Positions 8,555 through 17,857 are shown, counted from the first letter of the stretch. The stretch: DNA of 64,000 nucleotides from Roseateles sp004210455 (GCF_048957715.1 NZ_JARVXN010000005.1:248001-312000), one strand, 5' to 3'. Made by a program: numbers and translations. Notes: a model not told the origin generated them from the letters alone.

Positions 8555-8583
8555 CGCCCTCTCCCGCTTGCGGGGAGAGGGCG
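8555..8583. repeat. REP-like GC hairpin between SCO and PCu(A)C genes
   Basis: CGCCCTCTCCC pairs perfectly with GGGAGAGGGCG across a 7-base loop. Such CCCTCTCCC/GGGAGAGGG elements are common intergenic REP-like units in this group of bacteria. It lies between co-oriented SCO and PCu(A)C genes and could attenuate transcription or stabilise the upstream message. A partly similar CTCTCGCAAGCGGGAG occurs near 28051. Confidence 0.55.
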
Positions 8584-8616
8584 GGGGGGAGGGCCGGGGT
8601 CGGTGCAGGACGCACC

Positions 8617-9237
8617 TCAGGCATGGAGCAACTGCCGCACGTCCTCGGCGACGTCGGCAGCGCTCATCTCGTGCTTGATGGCCAGGCGCGCCTTGCCCTG
8701 CCGGTCGAAGACGGTGCTCAAGGTCGAGTGGTCCATCGTGTAGCTGCTGCCGGTGGGGACCTTGCCGTAATAGACCTTGAACTCCTTGGCGACGGCGGCG
8801 GTCCCCTCGAGGTCACTGTAGAGCCCGAGGAAGCTCGGGTTGAACGCGGCCGTGTAGGCCGCGAGCACCGGCGCGGTGTCGCGCTCGGGGTCGATGGTCA
8901 CGAAGAGGACCTGGAAGTCCTTGGCGTCCTCGCCCAGCATCTGATGCACGGCCGCGGCGCGTGAGAGCGCGGTCGGGCAGACGTCCGGGCACTGCGTGAA
9001 ACCGAAGAACACCATCACCACCTTGCCGCGGAAGTCGGCCAGGCGATGCGGTCGGCCGTCGGAGCCCTGGAGCGCGAAGTCGCTCGCGTAGCTCACCAGC
9101 GAGAGATCGATGCCATGGAAGGTCGGCGAGGGCTTGCAGGCCGTCAATGCCCACGTCAACGGCAGCAGGCAGGTGGCGATGGTCAAGGTACGGCGACGCG
9201 CGTCAGGCGCGCGTGGTGCGAGAGAGGGGTGTCGCAT
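8617..9237 (-). CDS. SCO1/SenC family lipoprotein
   Basis: 206 residues. A lipobox LTAC places the lipidated Cys at residue 34. The thioredoxin-like domain has the copper motif CPDVCP (Cys83, Cys87) and the third ligand His170 (MDHSTL). SCO proteins deliver copper to, or reduce thiols of, the CuA site of cytochrome c oxidase from the outer face of the inner membrane. It sits between DUF2946 and PCu(A)C genes, a copper/oxidase assembly set. The predicted N-terminal cytoplasmic head (RAPDARRR) is normal for lipoproteins. Confidence 0.93.
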   Translation of the reverse strand: MRHPSLAPRAPDARRRTLTIATCLLPLTWALTACKPSPTFHGIDLSLVSYASDFALQGSDGRPHRLADFRGKVVMVFFGFTQCPDVCPTALSRAAAVHQMLGEDAKDFQVLFVTIDPERDTAPVLAAYTAAFNPSFLGLYSDLEGTAAVAKEFKVYYGKVPTGSSYTMDHSTLSTVFDRQGKARLAIKHEMSAADVAEDVRQLLHA

Positions 9238-9362
9238 GATCAGAAGGCGTGGACCGACCCTGGCGCGCAGGAACGCATGGGCGCGAGCGAACGCGACAGG
9301 TCAGTCGGAAAGTGCTTCGCATCCGGCATGGAGCGAAGTGCGCATCAGCCGCGAGGCGGCGA

Positions 9363-9746
9363 TCAGGCGGCGGCGGGAGGCCCGCGTGCGAGCGAGGGCG
9401 CCCACGCGAAGAGCGGGCGCGGGGCGGTGAAGAACAGGCGGGGATGCTCGAACGTCAACGCGTCCGGCGGCGTCCACTGCACAGTGGCGGGCGGCAGATC
9501 CGGCGCGCCATGGTGGATGGCGCAGTAGTGGCACTTCATCGACGAGTTCATCAGCGATGCGCTGTCGCGGCTCGCGTCGGCATCGATGACCACCAGCTTG
9601 GCGCCGGTCGCGGAGCAGATCTCCGCAAAAGTGGCGCCCTGGCGGACCAGCATCGCATGCGACAACGACGGCAGCATCGCCGCGAGCAGGATCGTGAAGC
9701 TCACGATCCATGCCCAGCGCTTGGTCGATGTCCGTGACGGATGCAT
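9363..9746 (-). CDS. DUF2946 protein, copper-associated
   Basis: 127 residues from the ATG giving MHPSRTSTKRW; an in-frame ATG 27 bases upstream (9773) would add nine residues, and neither has a clear Shine-Dalgarno. A signal peptide or anchor covers about residues 10-31. The mature part contains CHYCAIHHG, a Cys/His cluster typical of DUF2946 proteins found beside copper genes. It is the first gene of the minus-strand run DUF2946-SCO-PCu(A)C. A role in copper binding is inferred from the motif and neighbours. Confidence 0.8.
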   Translation of the reverse strand: MHPSRTSTKRWAWIVSFTILLAAMLPSLSHAMLVRQGATFAEICSATGAKLVVIDADASRDSASLMNSSMKCHYCAIHHGAPDLPPATVQWTPPDALTFEHPRLFFTAPRPLFAWAPSLARGPPAAA

Positions 9747-10057
9747 GCGGGAAATTTTATGACGAGATGCCACCGTGGCACCGGGGCGGACAAGGCCTGA
9801 CCCTTTTCAAGCGGACCCGGCCTTCGGCGATGACGCCGCATCCTCACAAGATAGCAGCGCACGGGTGCGGCGGATGTTCGGAAGCGAACTTAGCGTGGCT
9901 GCATCGCGAACATTGACGATTCATGCAGCGCTGGGCGCTCTCCCCGCGCGGAGGAAATCACAGGGCGAGCGGCATCGCACCTTCAATTGGTGGACGCGCG
10001 GCCGATGATGCTCCGTTGGGATGCGTCCGCGCATTCACGATAACAAATGAGGTGACT
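9747..10057. other. Divergent intergenic region, copper set and Slam-like operon
   Basis: About 310 bases of non-coding DNA separating the minus-strand copper genes from the plus-strand Slam/FecR operon. It is noticeably less GC-rich near the ends (for example around 9750-9770 and 10035-10060). It should hold both promoters. I find no clear operator or hairpin. Short open frames inside it lack ribosome binding sites. Confidence 0.45.
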
Positions 10058-11416
10058 TTGAGTTCCCGAGAAACCGGATCCTTCGCTCGTTGTGGAAAAG
10101 CAGGCCTGTGGCGTCTTGCCCTGGCCGCGTCGATCGCCTGTTGCGGTACGGGTGTGCTGGCCCGGGACGCGTTGCTCGACCAAGCATCGTCATTGCTCGC
10201 GCGCCGCGATCCCGCGGCCGCGTATGCGCTGCTGGTCACCGCCGAAGCCAGCCGCGCCGGCGCTCCGGACTTCGACTATCTCTTCGGGATCGCCGCATTG
10301 GACTCCGGCCATGTGACGCGCGCCATCTTCGCGCTGGAGCGCGCCGTCGATGCGCGACCTGACGATCGGCTCGCGCGGGCCGAATTGGGCCGGGCCTACC
10401 TGGCCGCCGGCGATGCCCGGCGGGCGCGTGAGCAACTGGTGCTTGCCCGCGGCGGCGATACGCCGCCCGACGCGGCAGCCGCCATCGACCGCGTGCTGGG
10501 CGTGGTCGATCAGGTCGTTCCGCGGCGCGGGACCCGTGTGTCCGGCTATGTGGAACTCGGCGCCGGCCATGACAGCAACGTCAACAGCGCGACCAACCAG
10601 GGGGAGTTCGCGATCCCCGCGTTCGGCGGCATCCTTTTCCAGACCGCGCCGGAGAACCGTCGCCGAGCGGCCTCTTTCGGAAGCGTCGCGGCCGGCGCGC
10701 TTGCCGAGTTGCCGCTGGCGGCGGACTGGAGTCTCATCGGCGCCGCGAACCTCCGACACACGGCCAATCGCGACGTCCACGACATGGACACGGTGCTGGC
10801 CGACGCGACCGCCGGCGTCCGGCACACGGCCGGTTCGCAGAGCCAGACCCTCGCCGTGCAGGCCGGCTCCGCCCGGGTCGGATCGCGGCGCTACCGCGAT
10901 GTCGGCGGCGTGACCGCGCAGTGGCAGTCGCAGTTCGACGAGAACATCCAGGGAAGTCTATTCGGCCAATGGTCGCGCCAGGACTTCCCCGGCGAGGTCG
11001 GCCGCGACAACGACCGGTCCGTGCTCGGTATGGGTCTGGCGCGCAGCTTCAGCGGCGGCGCGACGCTGGCATTCGGCAGCGTCTACGTCGCGCGTGAAGA
11101 CACCAGCGCCGACTTCGCGTCCTTCGGACACCGCGGGCGCGGCGTGCGGATCGGCGTCGAACGGCGCCTGACCGGCGCGCTTGACCTGGTGGGTGACGCG
11201 CAATTCGAAGATCGACGCTACGGCGGCGAGGAGCCGTTCTTCGACACCGCCCGCCGCGACCGGCAGAAGGACGTGTCCGCCGGCCTGCGGTACCGGGTCG
11301 CCGATCGGTGGGAACTCGCCGGTCAGCTGCGCTACACACGCGCCTCGTCCAACGTCGTCCTCTACGACTACGTGCGCACCACCCTCCAGATCACCCTCCA
11401 CAGGAGCTTCCCATGA
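10058..11416 (+). CDS. Slam-like outer-membrane protein: TPR domain plus C-terminal barrel
   Basis: 452 residues if translation begins at TTG 10058, preceded by GAGGTGA; the ATG at 9923 would add 45 residues with no signal peptide. Signal peptide about 1-33 (ending VLA). Residues 35-160 form TPR-like helices (AAYALLVTAEA, LARAELGRAYLAAGDARRAREQL). From about 175 to the end are alternating amphipathic strands (GYVELGAGHDSNVNS to TTLQITLHRSFP) ending in an aromatic near the terminus, as in the DUF560/Slam barrel. Slam proteins export or assemble TbpB-type surface proteins (type XI secretion). It overlaps the FecR-domain gene by 4 bases, whose C-terminus looks TbpB-like, so that protein is its likely substrate. 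Confidence 0.78.
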   Translation: MSSRETGSFARCGKAGLWRLALAASIACCGTGVLARDALLDQASSLLARRDPAAAYALLVTAEASRAGAPDFDYLFGIAALDSGHVTRAIFALERAVDARPDDRLARAELGRAYLAAGDARRAREQLVLARGGDTPPDAAAAIDRVLGVVDQVVPRRGTRVSGYVELGAGHDSNVNSATNQGEFAIPAFGGILFQTAPENRRRAASFGSVAAGALAELPLAADWSLIGAANLRHTANRDVHDMDTVLADATAGVRHTAGSQSQTLAVQAGSARVGSRRYRDVGGVTAQWQSQFDENIQGSLFGQWSRQDFPGEVGRDNDRSVLGMGLARSFSGGATLAFGSVYVAREDTSADFASFGHRGRGVRIGVERRLTGALDLVGDAQFEDRRYGGEEPFFDTARRDRQKDVSAGLRYRVADRWELAGQLRYTRASSNVVLYDYVRTTLQITLHRSFP

Positions 11417-13206
11417 CCCTCGATGCACGACGGCCCTCCGACCGTCGCGTGGGCACCGCCTCCGTGCCCGGCCTGCGCCGTCTGGTAGCGACGGCCGCGT
11501 TGTGCGCAGTATCCGGGCTGGCCTGGTCGAGCCCGTCGGCGACCGTGCTGTTCTCGAGCGGCGAGGTGCACGCGGTCTCCGCCAAGGGCGAGGTGCGCGA
11601 ACTCAAGACAGGGGCTCAGGTCGACTCCGGCGAGACCGTGCAGACGGGCAAAGGGCGCGTGCAACTGCGCATGGTCGACGGCGCCATGATGGCGCTCAGC
11701 GAGCAGACCACCCTGCGACTGGACGACTACCGCGTGGCGGGCGCTCCGGGCGGTGAGGAGCGCGGCTTCATGAGCCTGGTCCGCGGCGCGTTGCGCACGA
11801 TCAGCGGGAGCATCGGCCACCCGCGCGCCGAGGAGTACCGGCTCGACACGCCGTCGGGCACGATCGGGATCCGCGGTACCGAGTACACGGCGGCCGTCAG
11901 CGGAGACGATGCCCTGGAGGTGGGTGTCATCGGCGGCCGCGTGGCGGTCTGCAACGACGGCGGTTGCGTGGACGTGCCCAAGGGCTTCACGGCGTTGGCG
12001 CCGAACCGGTCCGTGAAGCCCGCCGTCAGCGTGAAGCCGCTGGTGCTCCTGCAGCCTGGCAATGCGGCCGCGGTCGCGGCCATCCCGACGGAGGCGGCAA
12101 CGCCCGTCGGGGAGATCCCCGCCTCCCGCAACACGCCCTCATCGGGAGAACATGTGTCGCAATTCCTGGTCGCGGCCATGACGCCGCCGGTCGCCGGGGC
12201 GCCCGTCACGGGAGCGGGTGCGCCGGCGGACGAGGATCTCCTGCCACCACTGCCAGGCTCCGCCGCCGTCGGATCTCCGTCGGGCGTCGGCGCGGGCGGG
12301 CAGAACGCGCCGATCGTGGTTGTGGCGCCCCCCGCGGCTTCGCCATCGCCATCGCCATCGCCGTCGCCGTTGCCGTCGCTGCCACCGCCGCCCGCACCCG
12401 CACCCGCACCCGCACCGGCACCAGGCCCATCTGGACCGCCGGCTCCTCCGACGCCGCCGACGCCCACGGTCCCGGGGCCGGTTCCCATCCCGCTGCCCGA
12501 CGGCAACGTCACGCTCGGTCTGGTGTGGAGCACCGACAAGGGCGAAGTCGCTTCCGGGCTGACACAGGGCAAGGCGCACTTCAACCCCACGGGCGGCCTG
12601 CTGGACGCGGACAACCCCGCGACCGGCAAATCGATGCTCGAGAAGGGCCGGCCAACGGACGTCGGCGTTGATGGCGTCATCGGGTGGGGGCGATGGAGCG
12701 ACGGCCAGAGCAAGGTCAAGGGCACCTCCAACGGCAAGGGCGTCGGCAACGGCAACCTCGCCACCCTGCATTACTTCGCCATTGCGCAGACCCCGACGGG
12801 GCCGGTGACCGGCGCGTTCTCGTCGATGGCGTCCACGGCGCCGACGGTGCAGTCCGACGGCAAGCTGGTGGCCGTCGGCGTTGTGAACGGGGCCGGCGGG
12901 TCGTTCAACGCGTCGTTGCAGCTGCAGCTCGGCGGCAGGGCGAGCTACTCGCTCACGGTGCCCGTGGCCGGCCAGACCTTCTCGCTGGTGGGCGTGGCGA
13001 CGCAGACCTCGGCGTCCGGCTTCTCCGGCGTCTCGCTGATTTCCAGCACCGGGTCCGGCTGTCAGGGCGGATGCACCGGCAGCCTGGGCAACAACGTCTC
13101 GGTGATCGGCCAGATCGCCGGCGCGGCGGGCACGCGGGCCGGCGTGGCCTACGGCTTCGACAGCCGCATCGGCAATGTGTCGGGCGTGATCATCTTCAAG
13201 CGTTGA
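11413..13206 (+). CDS. FecR-domain protein with Pro-rich linker and TbpB-like C-terminal barrel
   Basis: 597 residues. AGGAGC precedes the ATG. A signal peptide covers about 1-39. The FecR domain (about 45-170) has the GETVQTGKGRVQLRMVDG and TPSGTIGIRGTEY signatures. A low-complexity linker (about 300-365) is made of Ser-Pro, Ala-Pro and Thr-Pro repeats. The last 220 residues are Gly-rich beta strands ending GTRAGVAYGFDSR...SGVIIFKR, resembling the C-terminal barrel of transferrin-binding-protein-B-like Slam substrates, with a single Cys pair (GCQGGC). No lipobox is seen. It has no paired sigma factor, so here FecR probably acts as an envelope binding or sensing module. Confidence 0.8.
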   Translation: MTLDARRPSDRRVGTASVPGLRRLVATAALCAVSGLAWSSPSATVLFSSGEVHAVSAKGEVRELKTGAQVDSGETVQTGKGRVQLRMVDGAMMALSEQTTLRLDDYRVAGAPGGEERGFMSLVRGALRTISGSIGHPRAEEYRLDTPSGTIGIRGTEYTAAVSGDDALEVGVIGGRVAVCNDGGCVDVPKGFTALAPNRSVKPAVSVKPLVLLQPGNAAAVAAIPTEAATPVGEIPASRNTPSSGEHVSQFLVAAMTPPVAGAPVTGAGAPADEDLLPPLPGSAAVGSPSGVGAGGQNAPIVVVAPPAASPSPSPSPSPLPSLPPPPAPAPAPAPAPGPSGPPAPPTPPTPTVPGPVPIPLPDGNVTLGLVWSTDKGEVASGLTQGKAHFNPTGGLLDADNPATGKSMLEKGRPTDVGVDGVIGWGRWSDGQSKVKGTSNGKGVGNGNLATLHYFAIAQTPTGPVTGAFSSMASTAPTVQSDGKLVAVGVVNGAGGSFNASLQLQLGGRASYSLTVPVAGQTFSLVGVATQTSASGFSGVSLISSTGSGCQGGCTGSLGNNVSVIGQIAGAAGTRAGVAYGFDSRIGNVSGVIIFKR

Positions 13207-13210
13207 ACCG

Positions 13211-14974
13211 ATGAACTCACCCGACCCTCGCCACCCTCGACGCTCCGTCGAAGCGGTCCGGCTCAAAGGCCTGATCGAAACCTGCATCATGATGTCCATG
13301 AGCCGGGACCGCCAGGCCCTGCTGCAGCAGCTGCTCGGCGAAGGCCGCCGTCTGCTGCATTGCGACGGCGCCACGATGTACATGGTGACGGAACAGCAGA
13401 CGCTGCGCTTCGAGCTGCGCACCCGCAGCGATCCCTTGCCATCCCAGCAGATCCCGCTATACCACGAGCACACCGGCCGTCCCAACGAGAACTTCGTCTC
13501 GGTGTATACGGTGCTGCACAACCGCGCCGTGCTGATCGACGATGTCTATGCGGAGAGCCGGTTCGACCTGACCGGCACGCGCGCTTTCGACGTCGCGACC
13601 GGATATCGCACCGTGTCCATGCTGACGGTGCCGATCGCCCCCCGCGGCGGTGCGCCGATCGGCGTGCTCCAGTTCATGAACGCGCTGGATCCCGCCACCG
13701 GCGCCATCGTTCCATTCGATCCCGAGACGGTGTCCCTGGTGGAGGCGATCGCGGCCCAGGCGGCGGTGGCGCTGGACAACCTGTCGCTGGTGGAGTCGCA
13801 GAAGGACCTGATGGGCAGCCTGATCCGGGTGCTCGCCAACGCGATCGACGCCAAGAGTCCCTACACCGGCCGCCATTGCGAGCGTGTGCCGGAGTTGGCG
13901 ATCATGCTCGCGCGTGCGGCGAGCGACGCCACCGACGGCCCGCTCAGACATTTCGCCTTCCGGTCCGAGGAAGAGTGGGAGGAGTTCCGCATCGGCGCGT
14001 GGCTGCACGATTGCGGCAAGGTGACGACACCCGAGTACGTGATCGACAAGGCGACCAAGCTGGAGACCATCCACAACCGCATCCACGAGGTCCGGATGCG
14101 CTTCGAGGTCCTGCGGCGCGACCTGGAGATCGCGGCGCTGCAGGCGCGGCTGGACGGCAAGTGGACCGGCGACGTCCAGTCGGCGCATGAGACCGCGCTC
14201 GCGCAGCTCGAGGCGGACTTCGCGTTCGTGGCCAAGTGCAACGTTGGCACGGAGACGATGGACGATGAGGCGGTCGACCGACTGCATCGTGTCGGTGCCC
14301 GCCGCTGGACGAGGCACTTCGATGACCGTCTCGGCCTGTCGGCGGCCGAGCTGGCGAGCCGCGACGGCGAGGCCGACGCGGAACTGCCCTGCAGCGAACC
14401 GCTGCTGTCCGACCGCCTGCGCGACATCGTGCCGCGTCCGGCGGAGGACCGGCCGGATCCTGCCTACGGCTTCCGCATGGACGTCCCCGAACATCTCTAC
14501 AACCGCGGCGAGCTGCACAACCTCGGCGTGCGCAGCGGGACGCTGACGCAGGAGGAGCGCTACAAGATCAACGAGCACATGGTGCACACGGTCATCATGC
14601 TCGAGCAGATGCCGTTCCCGAAACATCTGCGCCGCGTGCCGGAGTACGCCGGCACGCATCACGAGCGCATGGACGGAAAGGGCTATCCGCGCCGGCTCGG
14701 TCCGGACCGCCTGTCGGTGCCCAGCCGCATCATGGCGGTCGCCGACATCTTCGAAGCGCTGACGGCGTCGGACCGTCCGTACAAGAAGCCCAAGAAGCTG
14801 TCGGAGGCGCTGGCGGTGCTGCAGCGGATGGCGGGGCCGCACGTCGATCCGGACATCTTCAACCTGTTCCTGACCTCGGGCGTCTACCTCGACTTCGCGC
14901 GCAAGCACCTGGACCCGTCGCAGATCGACGTGGAGGACGCGAGCGCCTACCAGGCCGCAGGCGCCAATGGCTGA
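13211..14974 (+). CDS. GAF-HD-GYP phosphodiesterase (cyclic-di-GMP type)
   Basis: 587 residues with no signal peptide or membrane segment. A GAF domain occupies about residues 20-205 (HCDGATMYMVTE, TVPIAPRGGAPIGVLQFMN). The HD-GYP domain follows: His-Asp at WLHDCGK (about 265) and HHERMDGKGYP (GYP about 491-493). A 150-residue insertion between them (about 285-440) is unusual and rich in charged helices. HD-GYP enzymes hydrolyse c-di-GMP to pGpG or GMP; the metal and GYP residues look intact, so activity is expected. It starts 4 bases after the FecR gene and overlaps the cyclase gene by 8. Confidence 0.9.
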   Translation: MNSPDPRHPRRSVEAVRLKGLIETCIMMSMSRDRQALLQQLLGEGRRLLHCDGATMYMVTEQQTLRFELRTRSDPLPSQQIPLYHEHTGRPNENFVSVYTVLHNRAVLIDDVYAESRFDLTGTRAFDVATGYRTVSMLTVPIAPRGGAPIGVLQFMNALDPATGAIVPFDPETVSLVEAIAAQAAVALDNLSLVESQKDLMGSLIRVLANAIDAKSPYTGRHCERVPELAIMLARAASDATDGPLRHFAFRSEEEWEEFRIGAWLHDCGKVTTPEYVIDKATKLETIHNRIHEVRMRFEVLRRDLEIAALQARLDGKWTGDVQSAHETALAQLEADFAFVAKCNVGTETMDDEAVDRLHRVGARRWTRHFDDRLGLSAAELASRDGEADAELPCSEPLLSDRLRDIVPRPAEDRPDPAYGFRMDVPEHLYNRGELHNLGVRSGTLTQEERYKINEHMVHTVIMLEQMPFPKHLRRVPEYAGTHHERMDGKGYPRRLGPDRLSVPSRIMAVADIFEALTASDRPYKKPKKLSEALAVLQRMAGPHVDPDIFNLFLTSGVYLDFARKHLDPSQIDVEDASAYQAAGANG

Positions 14975-17081
14975 GATCGGCCTCCGGATGCCGCGCCGCG
15001 CCTGGCTCGTGCCGATAGGCGCGATGCTGGCGGCGATGGCGCTGATCCTGCAAGACCCCGTCCCTTTGCGCGTGGCGCGCAACGCCGTGTTCGACCAGTT
15101 CCAGCGCTGGCATCCGAGGCCTTATCTGGCGCCTCCCGTGCGGATCATCGACATCGACGAGGAAAGCCTGCGACGCATCGGTCAGTGGCCGTGGTCCCGT
15201 GCCCAGGTGGCGCGCCTGCTGGATGCCACGCGGCAGCTCGAGCCCGCATCGATATCGCTCGACATCATGTTCCCCGAACCCGAGGGGCAGACGCGCGCCG
15301 ATGCGGGCGGCCGCGCTTCCGACGATCCCGACCAGATGCTGGCGCAGGCGCTGCGACGCGGCCGGGTCGCACTCGGCGCCGCGCTGACCGGACCGCGGGA
15401 AGCAGGCGACAAGACCGCCGCAGCCCTCTGGCTGTCGAAGGCCGGCTTCATCGCTGTCGGGGGCGAGCCGACCCGCTCGGTGCCGGCATTCTCGAGCAGC
15501 GTGACCAATCTCCGTGACCTGCAGCTGGCCGCGGCGGGGCTGGGCGCGATGACCTTCATGCCTGACGTGGACGGCGTCGTGCGCCGGGTACCGCTGCTGT
15601 TCAGCCTGCAAGGCCGGCCGGTGCCGTCGCTCACCGCAGAGGCGCTGCGCCTGGCCGCCGGCGCCGACGCCTATGTCGTCAACACTGCCGCGGACGCTGG
15701 CGGTGTCGTCGACCTGCGCATCGGCACGCATCGCGTCGACACCGATCAGACCGGCGCCTTGTGGATGCACTTCGCGCGCCCGCAGGCGGAACGCTACATG
15801 CCGGCGTGGCAGGTGCTGGAGGGGCGCGTTCCCCCGGCGTCGCTGAGGGGCCGCATCGTCCTGATCGGCACCTCGGCGCAAGGCCTGCTGGATCTGCGCT
15901 TCAGCCCGCTGGGGAGCGTCATTCCCGGTGTCGAAGTCCATGCGCAGGCGCTCGAGCAGATCGTGTCGGGTCAACAGCTGCGCAGACCCGGATGGGTGCC
16001 TGCCGCGGAGGGGATCGTCGCCTTGATCGGCTGCATCGCGGTGGGCATGGTCGCGATGAGGGTGCGTCCGGGCCGATCGAGCCTCCTCTTCCTCGGACTG
16101 ACCGGTGCCATCGGACTGGCGGCATGGACGTCCTTCCGCTTCGAACGCCTGCTCCTGGATCCCGGTGGGCCCGTCCTGGCGATGGCGCTCGTCTTCGGCC
16201 CGACCATGTTGATGCGTCATCGGTGGGCGGAGCGGCGTCAGCGCTGGATGCAGACGACGTTTTCGCGGTATGTCTCGCCCAATCTGATCAACTACCTGTT
16301 GGCGAACCCGCAGGCGCTGGAGCTGGGCGGTCGGCGCCAGCGGTGCAGCTTCGTGTTCACCGACCTGGAAGGCTTCACGGGGAGGATGGAGTCGATGGAT
16401 CCGTCGGTCGCGGTATCGGTGCTGAACACCTACCTTGACCGGATGATCGCCATCGCGTTCGAGCACGACGGCACACTGGACCGCATCGTGGGAGACGCGG
16501 TCGCAATCATGTTCTCCGCGCCGGTGCCGCAGGTCGACCACGAAGCGCGCGCGCTGCGTTGCGCGCTGGAGATGCAGGCGTTCGCGCGGGAGCATCTCGA
16601 CACGCTGCAGCGGCAGGGCATCGCGTTCTGCGAGACCCGCATCGGTGTGCATACCGGTGAAGTGACCGTGGGCAACTTCGGCGGGGCAACACTCTTCGAC
16701 TACCGGGCCCTGGGCGATCCGGTGAACACGTCGGCGCGGCTGGAGGGCGCCAACAAGTTCCTTGGAACCTCGCTCTGCGTGTCGGAGGAGACGCTGCGGG
16801 GATGCCCAGGGGCCGTGACGAGACCCATCGGGCGCTTGCGGCTGGCAGGCCGCTCGACCTACCTGATGGTCCACGAGGCCTTGGCGGCGGATGGGCGTGA
16901 CGCCGAAGCCGACGCCGACTACGCGCGCGCCTTCGAGTTGATGCGAAGCGGCGACCCTGCCGCGCTCGCGGCGTTCGAGATCCTGGCGGCCGGCCGTCCC
17001 GAGGACAAGCTGGTCGCGTTGCATCTGAACCGGATGAGGGCCGGTCGGTGCGACGACGCGATCGATCTGATGGCGAAGTAG
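14967..17081 (+). CDS. CHASE2-domain class III adenylate/guanylate cyclase
   Basis: 704 residues. A first membrane helix (about 10-28), a periplasmic CHASE2 sensor (about 35-340, with IDIDEESLRRIGQWPWSR), then a group of helices (about 345-420), and a cytoplasmic class III cyclase domain (about 450-640). The metal-binding Asp residues are in VFTDLEGFT and RIVGDAVAIMF, and the transition-state Asn/Arg are in VNTSARLEG, so the site looks complete. ATP versus GTP preference cannot be settled by eye. The last 60 residues form a short TPR-like tail. Final gene of the Slam/FecR operon: it likely turns an envelope signal into cyclic nucleotide. Confidence 0.9.
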   Translation: MAEIGLRMPRRAWLVPIGAMLAAMALILQDPVPLRVARNAVFDQFQRWHPRPYLAPPVRIIDIDEESLRRIGQWPWSRAQVARLLDATRQLEPASISLDIMFPEPEGQTRADAGGRASDDPDQMLAQALRRGRVALGAALTGPREAGDKTAAALWLSKAGFIAVGGEPTRSVPAFSSSVTNLRDLQLAAAGLGAMTFMPDVDGVVRRVPLLFSLQGRPVPSLTAEALRLAAGADAYVVNTAADAGGVVDLRIGTHRVDTDQTGALWMHFARPQAERYMPAWQVLEGRVPPASLRGRIVLIGTSAQGLLDLRFSPLGSVIPGVEVHAQALEQIVSGQQLRRPGWVPAAEGIVALIGCIAVGMVAMRVRPGRSSLLFLGLTGAIGLAAWTSFRFERLLLDPGGPVLAMALVFGPTMLMRHRWAERRQRWMQTTFSRYVSPNLINYLLANPQALELGGRRQRCSFVFTDLEGFTGRMESMDPSVAVSVLNTYLDRMIAIAFEHDGTLDRIVGDAVAIMFSAPVPQVDHEARALRCALEMQAFAREHLDTLQRQGIAFCETRIGVHTGEVTVGNFGGATLFDYRALGDPVNTSARLEGANKFLGTSLCVSEETLRGCPGAVTRPIGRLRLAGRSTYLMVHEALAADGRDAEADADYARAFELMRSGDPAALAAFEILAAGRPEDKLVALHLNRMRAGRCDDAIDLMAK

Positions 17082-17413
17082 CCTGGCTCGAGGCCACTGC
17101 CTCCTGGGCGGATCATTCCGCCAAGCGTCTGCCGTTGAGGCGTGACAGACGGTCGAGCCCCACTGCGTTTCATCCCGCCCGGATGGCGGATCATCGGCTC
17201 CAGCTCGCCGGAATGGGACCGGCGTGGATCATTGGCTCCGCGTCGATTGCGGTTCCGGATCGGCCTGAAGACAACGACCACGCTCCGAGGACCGCTCCAT
17301 GATGCTCGTGTCACGGCGGGGAAAGACGGCATCGACCGCCCGCGGGACGATGGCGGCACTGCGCGCCGACTGACGCCTCCAAGGCTGAGGGGCCAGTCCG
17401 GAAGACGGCCGCC
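17082..17413. other. Intergenic region between convergent cyclase and cynS genes
   Basis: About 330 bases between the ends of two convergent genes. The open frames that cross it have no start signals and read like shadows. I see no clear hairpin with a T-run and no gene. Confidence 0.4.
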
Positions 17414-17857
17414 TCAATACGTCTTGTACGGCAGGAACTTCCCGCTCATCACGATGCTGACGCGATCGCCCTTCGGATCGGGTTCGCGCTGCAGGTCCAT
17501 GCGGAAGTCGATCGCGCTCATGATGCCGTCGCCGAACTCTTCGTGGATCAGCTCCTTGAACGTCGTGCCGTAGACGCTGATCAGCTCGTAGAAGCGGTAG
17601 ATCAGCGGATCCGTCGGCACCGACGTCGGCAGGCTGCCCTTGTAGGGCACGACCTTGAGCCACTGCGTCTCCGCCTCGGTGAGGTCGAAGATCCCCGCGA
17701 GCGTCGCGGCCTGCGCATCGTCGAAGGTCATCTGCCCCAGGCAGCCGGCCGTGACCCACTCCTTGCTGAGGCCGACCGCCTCGGCCACGTCGGACCACTT
17801 CAGGCCCCTGGCCACCTTGGTGGCGATGATCTTTTCGGTGACGTCGAGTCGGCTCAT
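17414..17857 (-). CDS. cynS: Cyanate hydratase (cyanase)
   Basis: 147 residues, slightly shorter than E. coli CynS (156). The catalytic residues are Arg88, Glu91 and Ser114, equivalent to Arg96, Glu99 and Ser122 of the E. coli enzyme with a constant offset of eight. The N-terminal 75 residues are the helix-turn-helix-like dimerisation region and the C-terminal domain is PTDPLIYRFYELISVYG onward. It converts cyanate and bicarbonate to ammonia and CO2. Its ATG overlaps the stop of the ABC ATPase gene by 4 bases, making it the last gene of the cyanate uptake operon. Confidence 0.97.
   Translation of the reverse strand: MSRLDVTEKIIATKVARGLKWSDVAEAVGLSKEWVTAGCLGQMTFDDAQAATLAGIFDLTEAETQWLKVVPYKGSLPTSVPTDPLIYRFYELISVYGTTFKELIHEEFGDGIMSAIDFRMDLQREPDPKGDRVSIVMSGKFLPYKTY

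Noticed and set aside
12339..12480. Pro/Ser/Ala tandem repeats in the FecR gene as an independent element
   Set aside because: They keep frame and form a normal low-complexity linker between two domains.
11413..13206. FecR as a classical anti-sigma factor
   Set aside because: No ECF sigma gene is adjacent, and the protein has a signal peptide with the FecR domain on the exported side instead of a cytoplasmic sigma-binding head.
17142..17573. Possible small gene between the cyclase and cynS
   Set aside because: It runs antisense into cynS, has Arg/Pro-rich shadow composition and no ribosome site.
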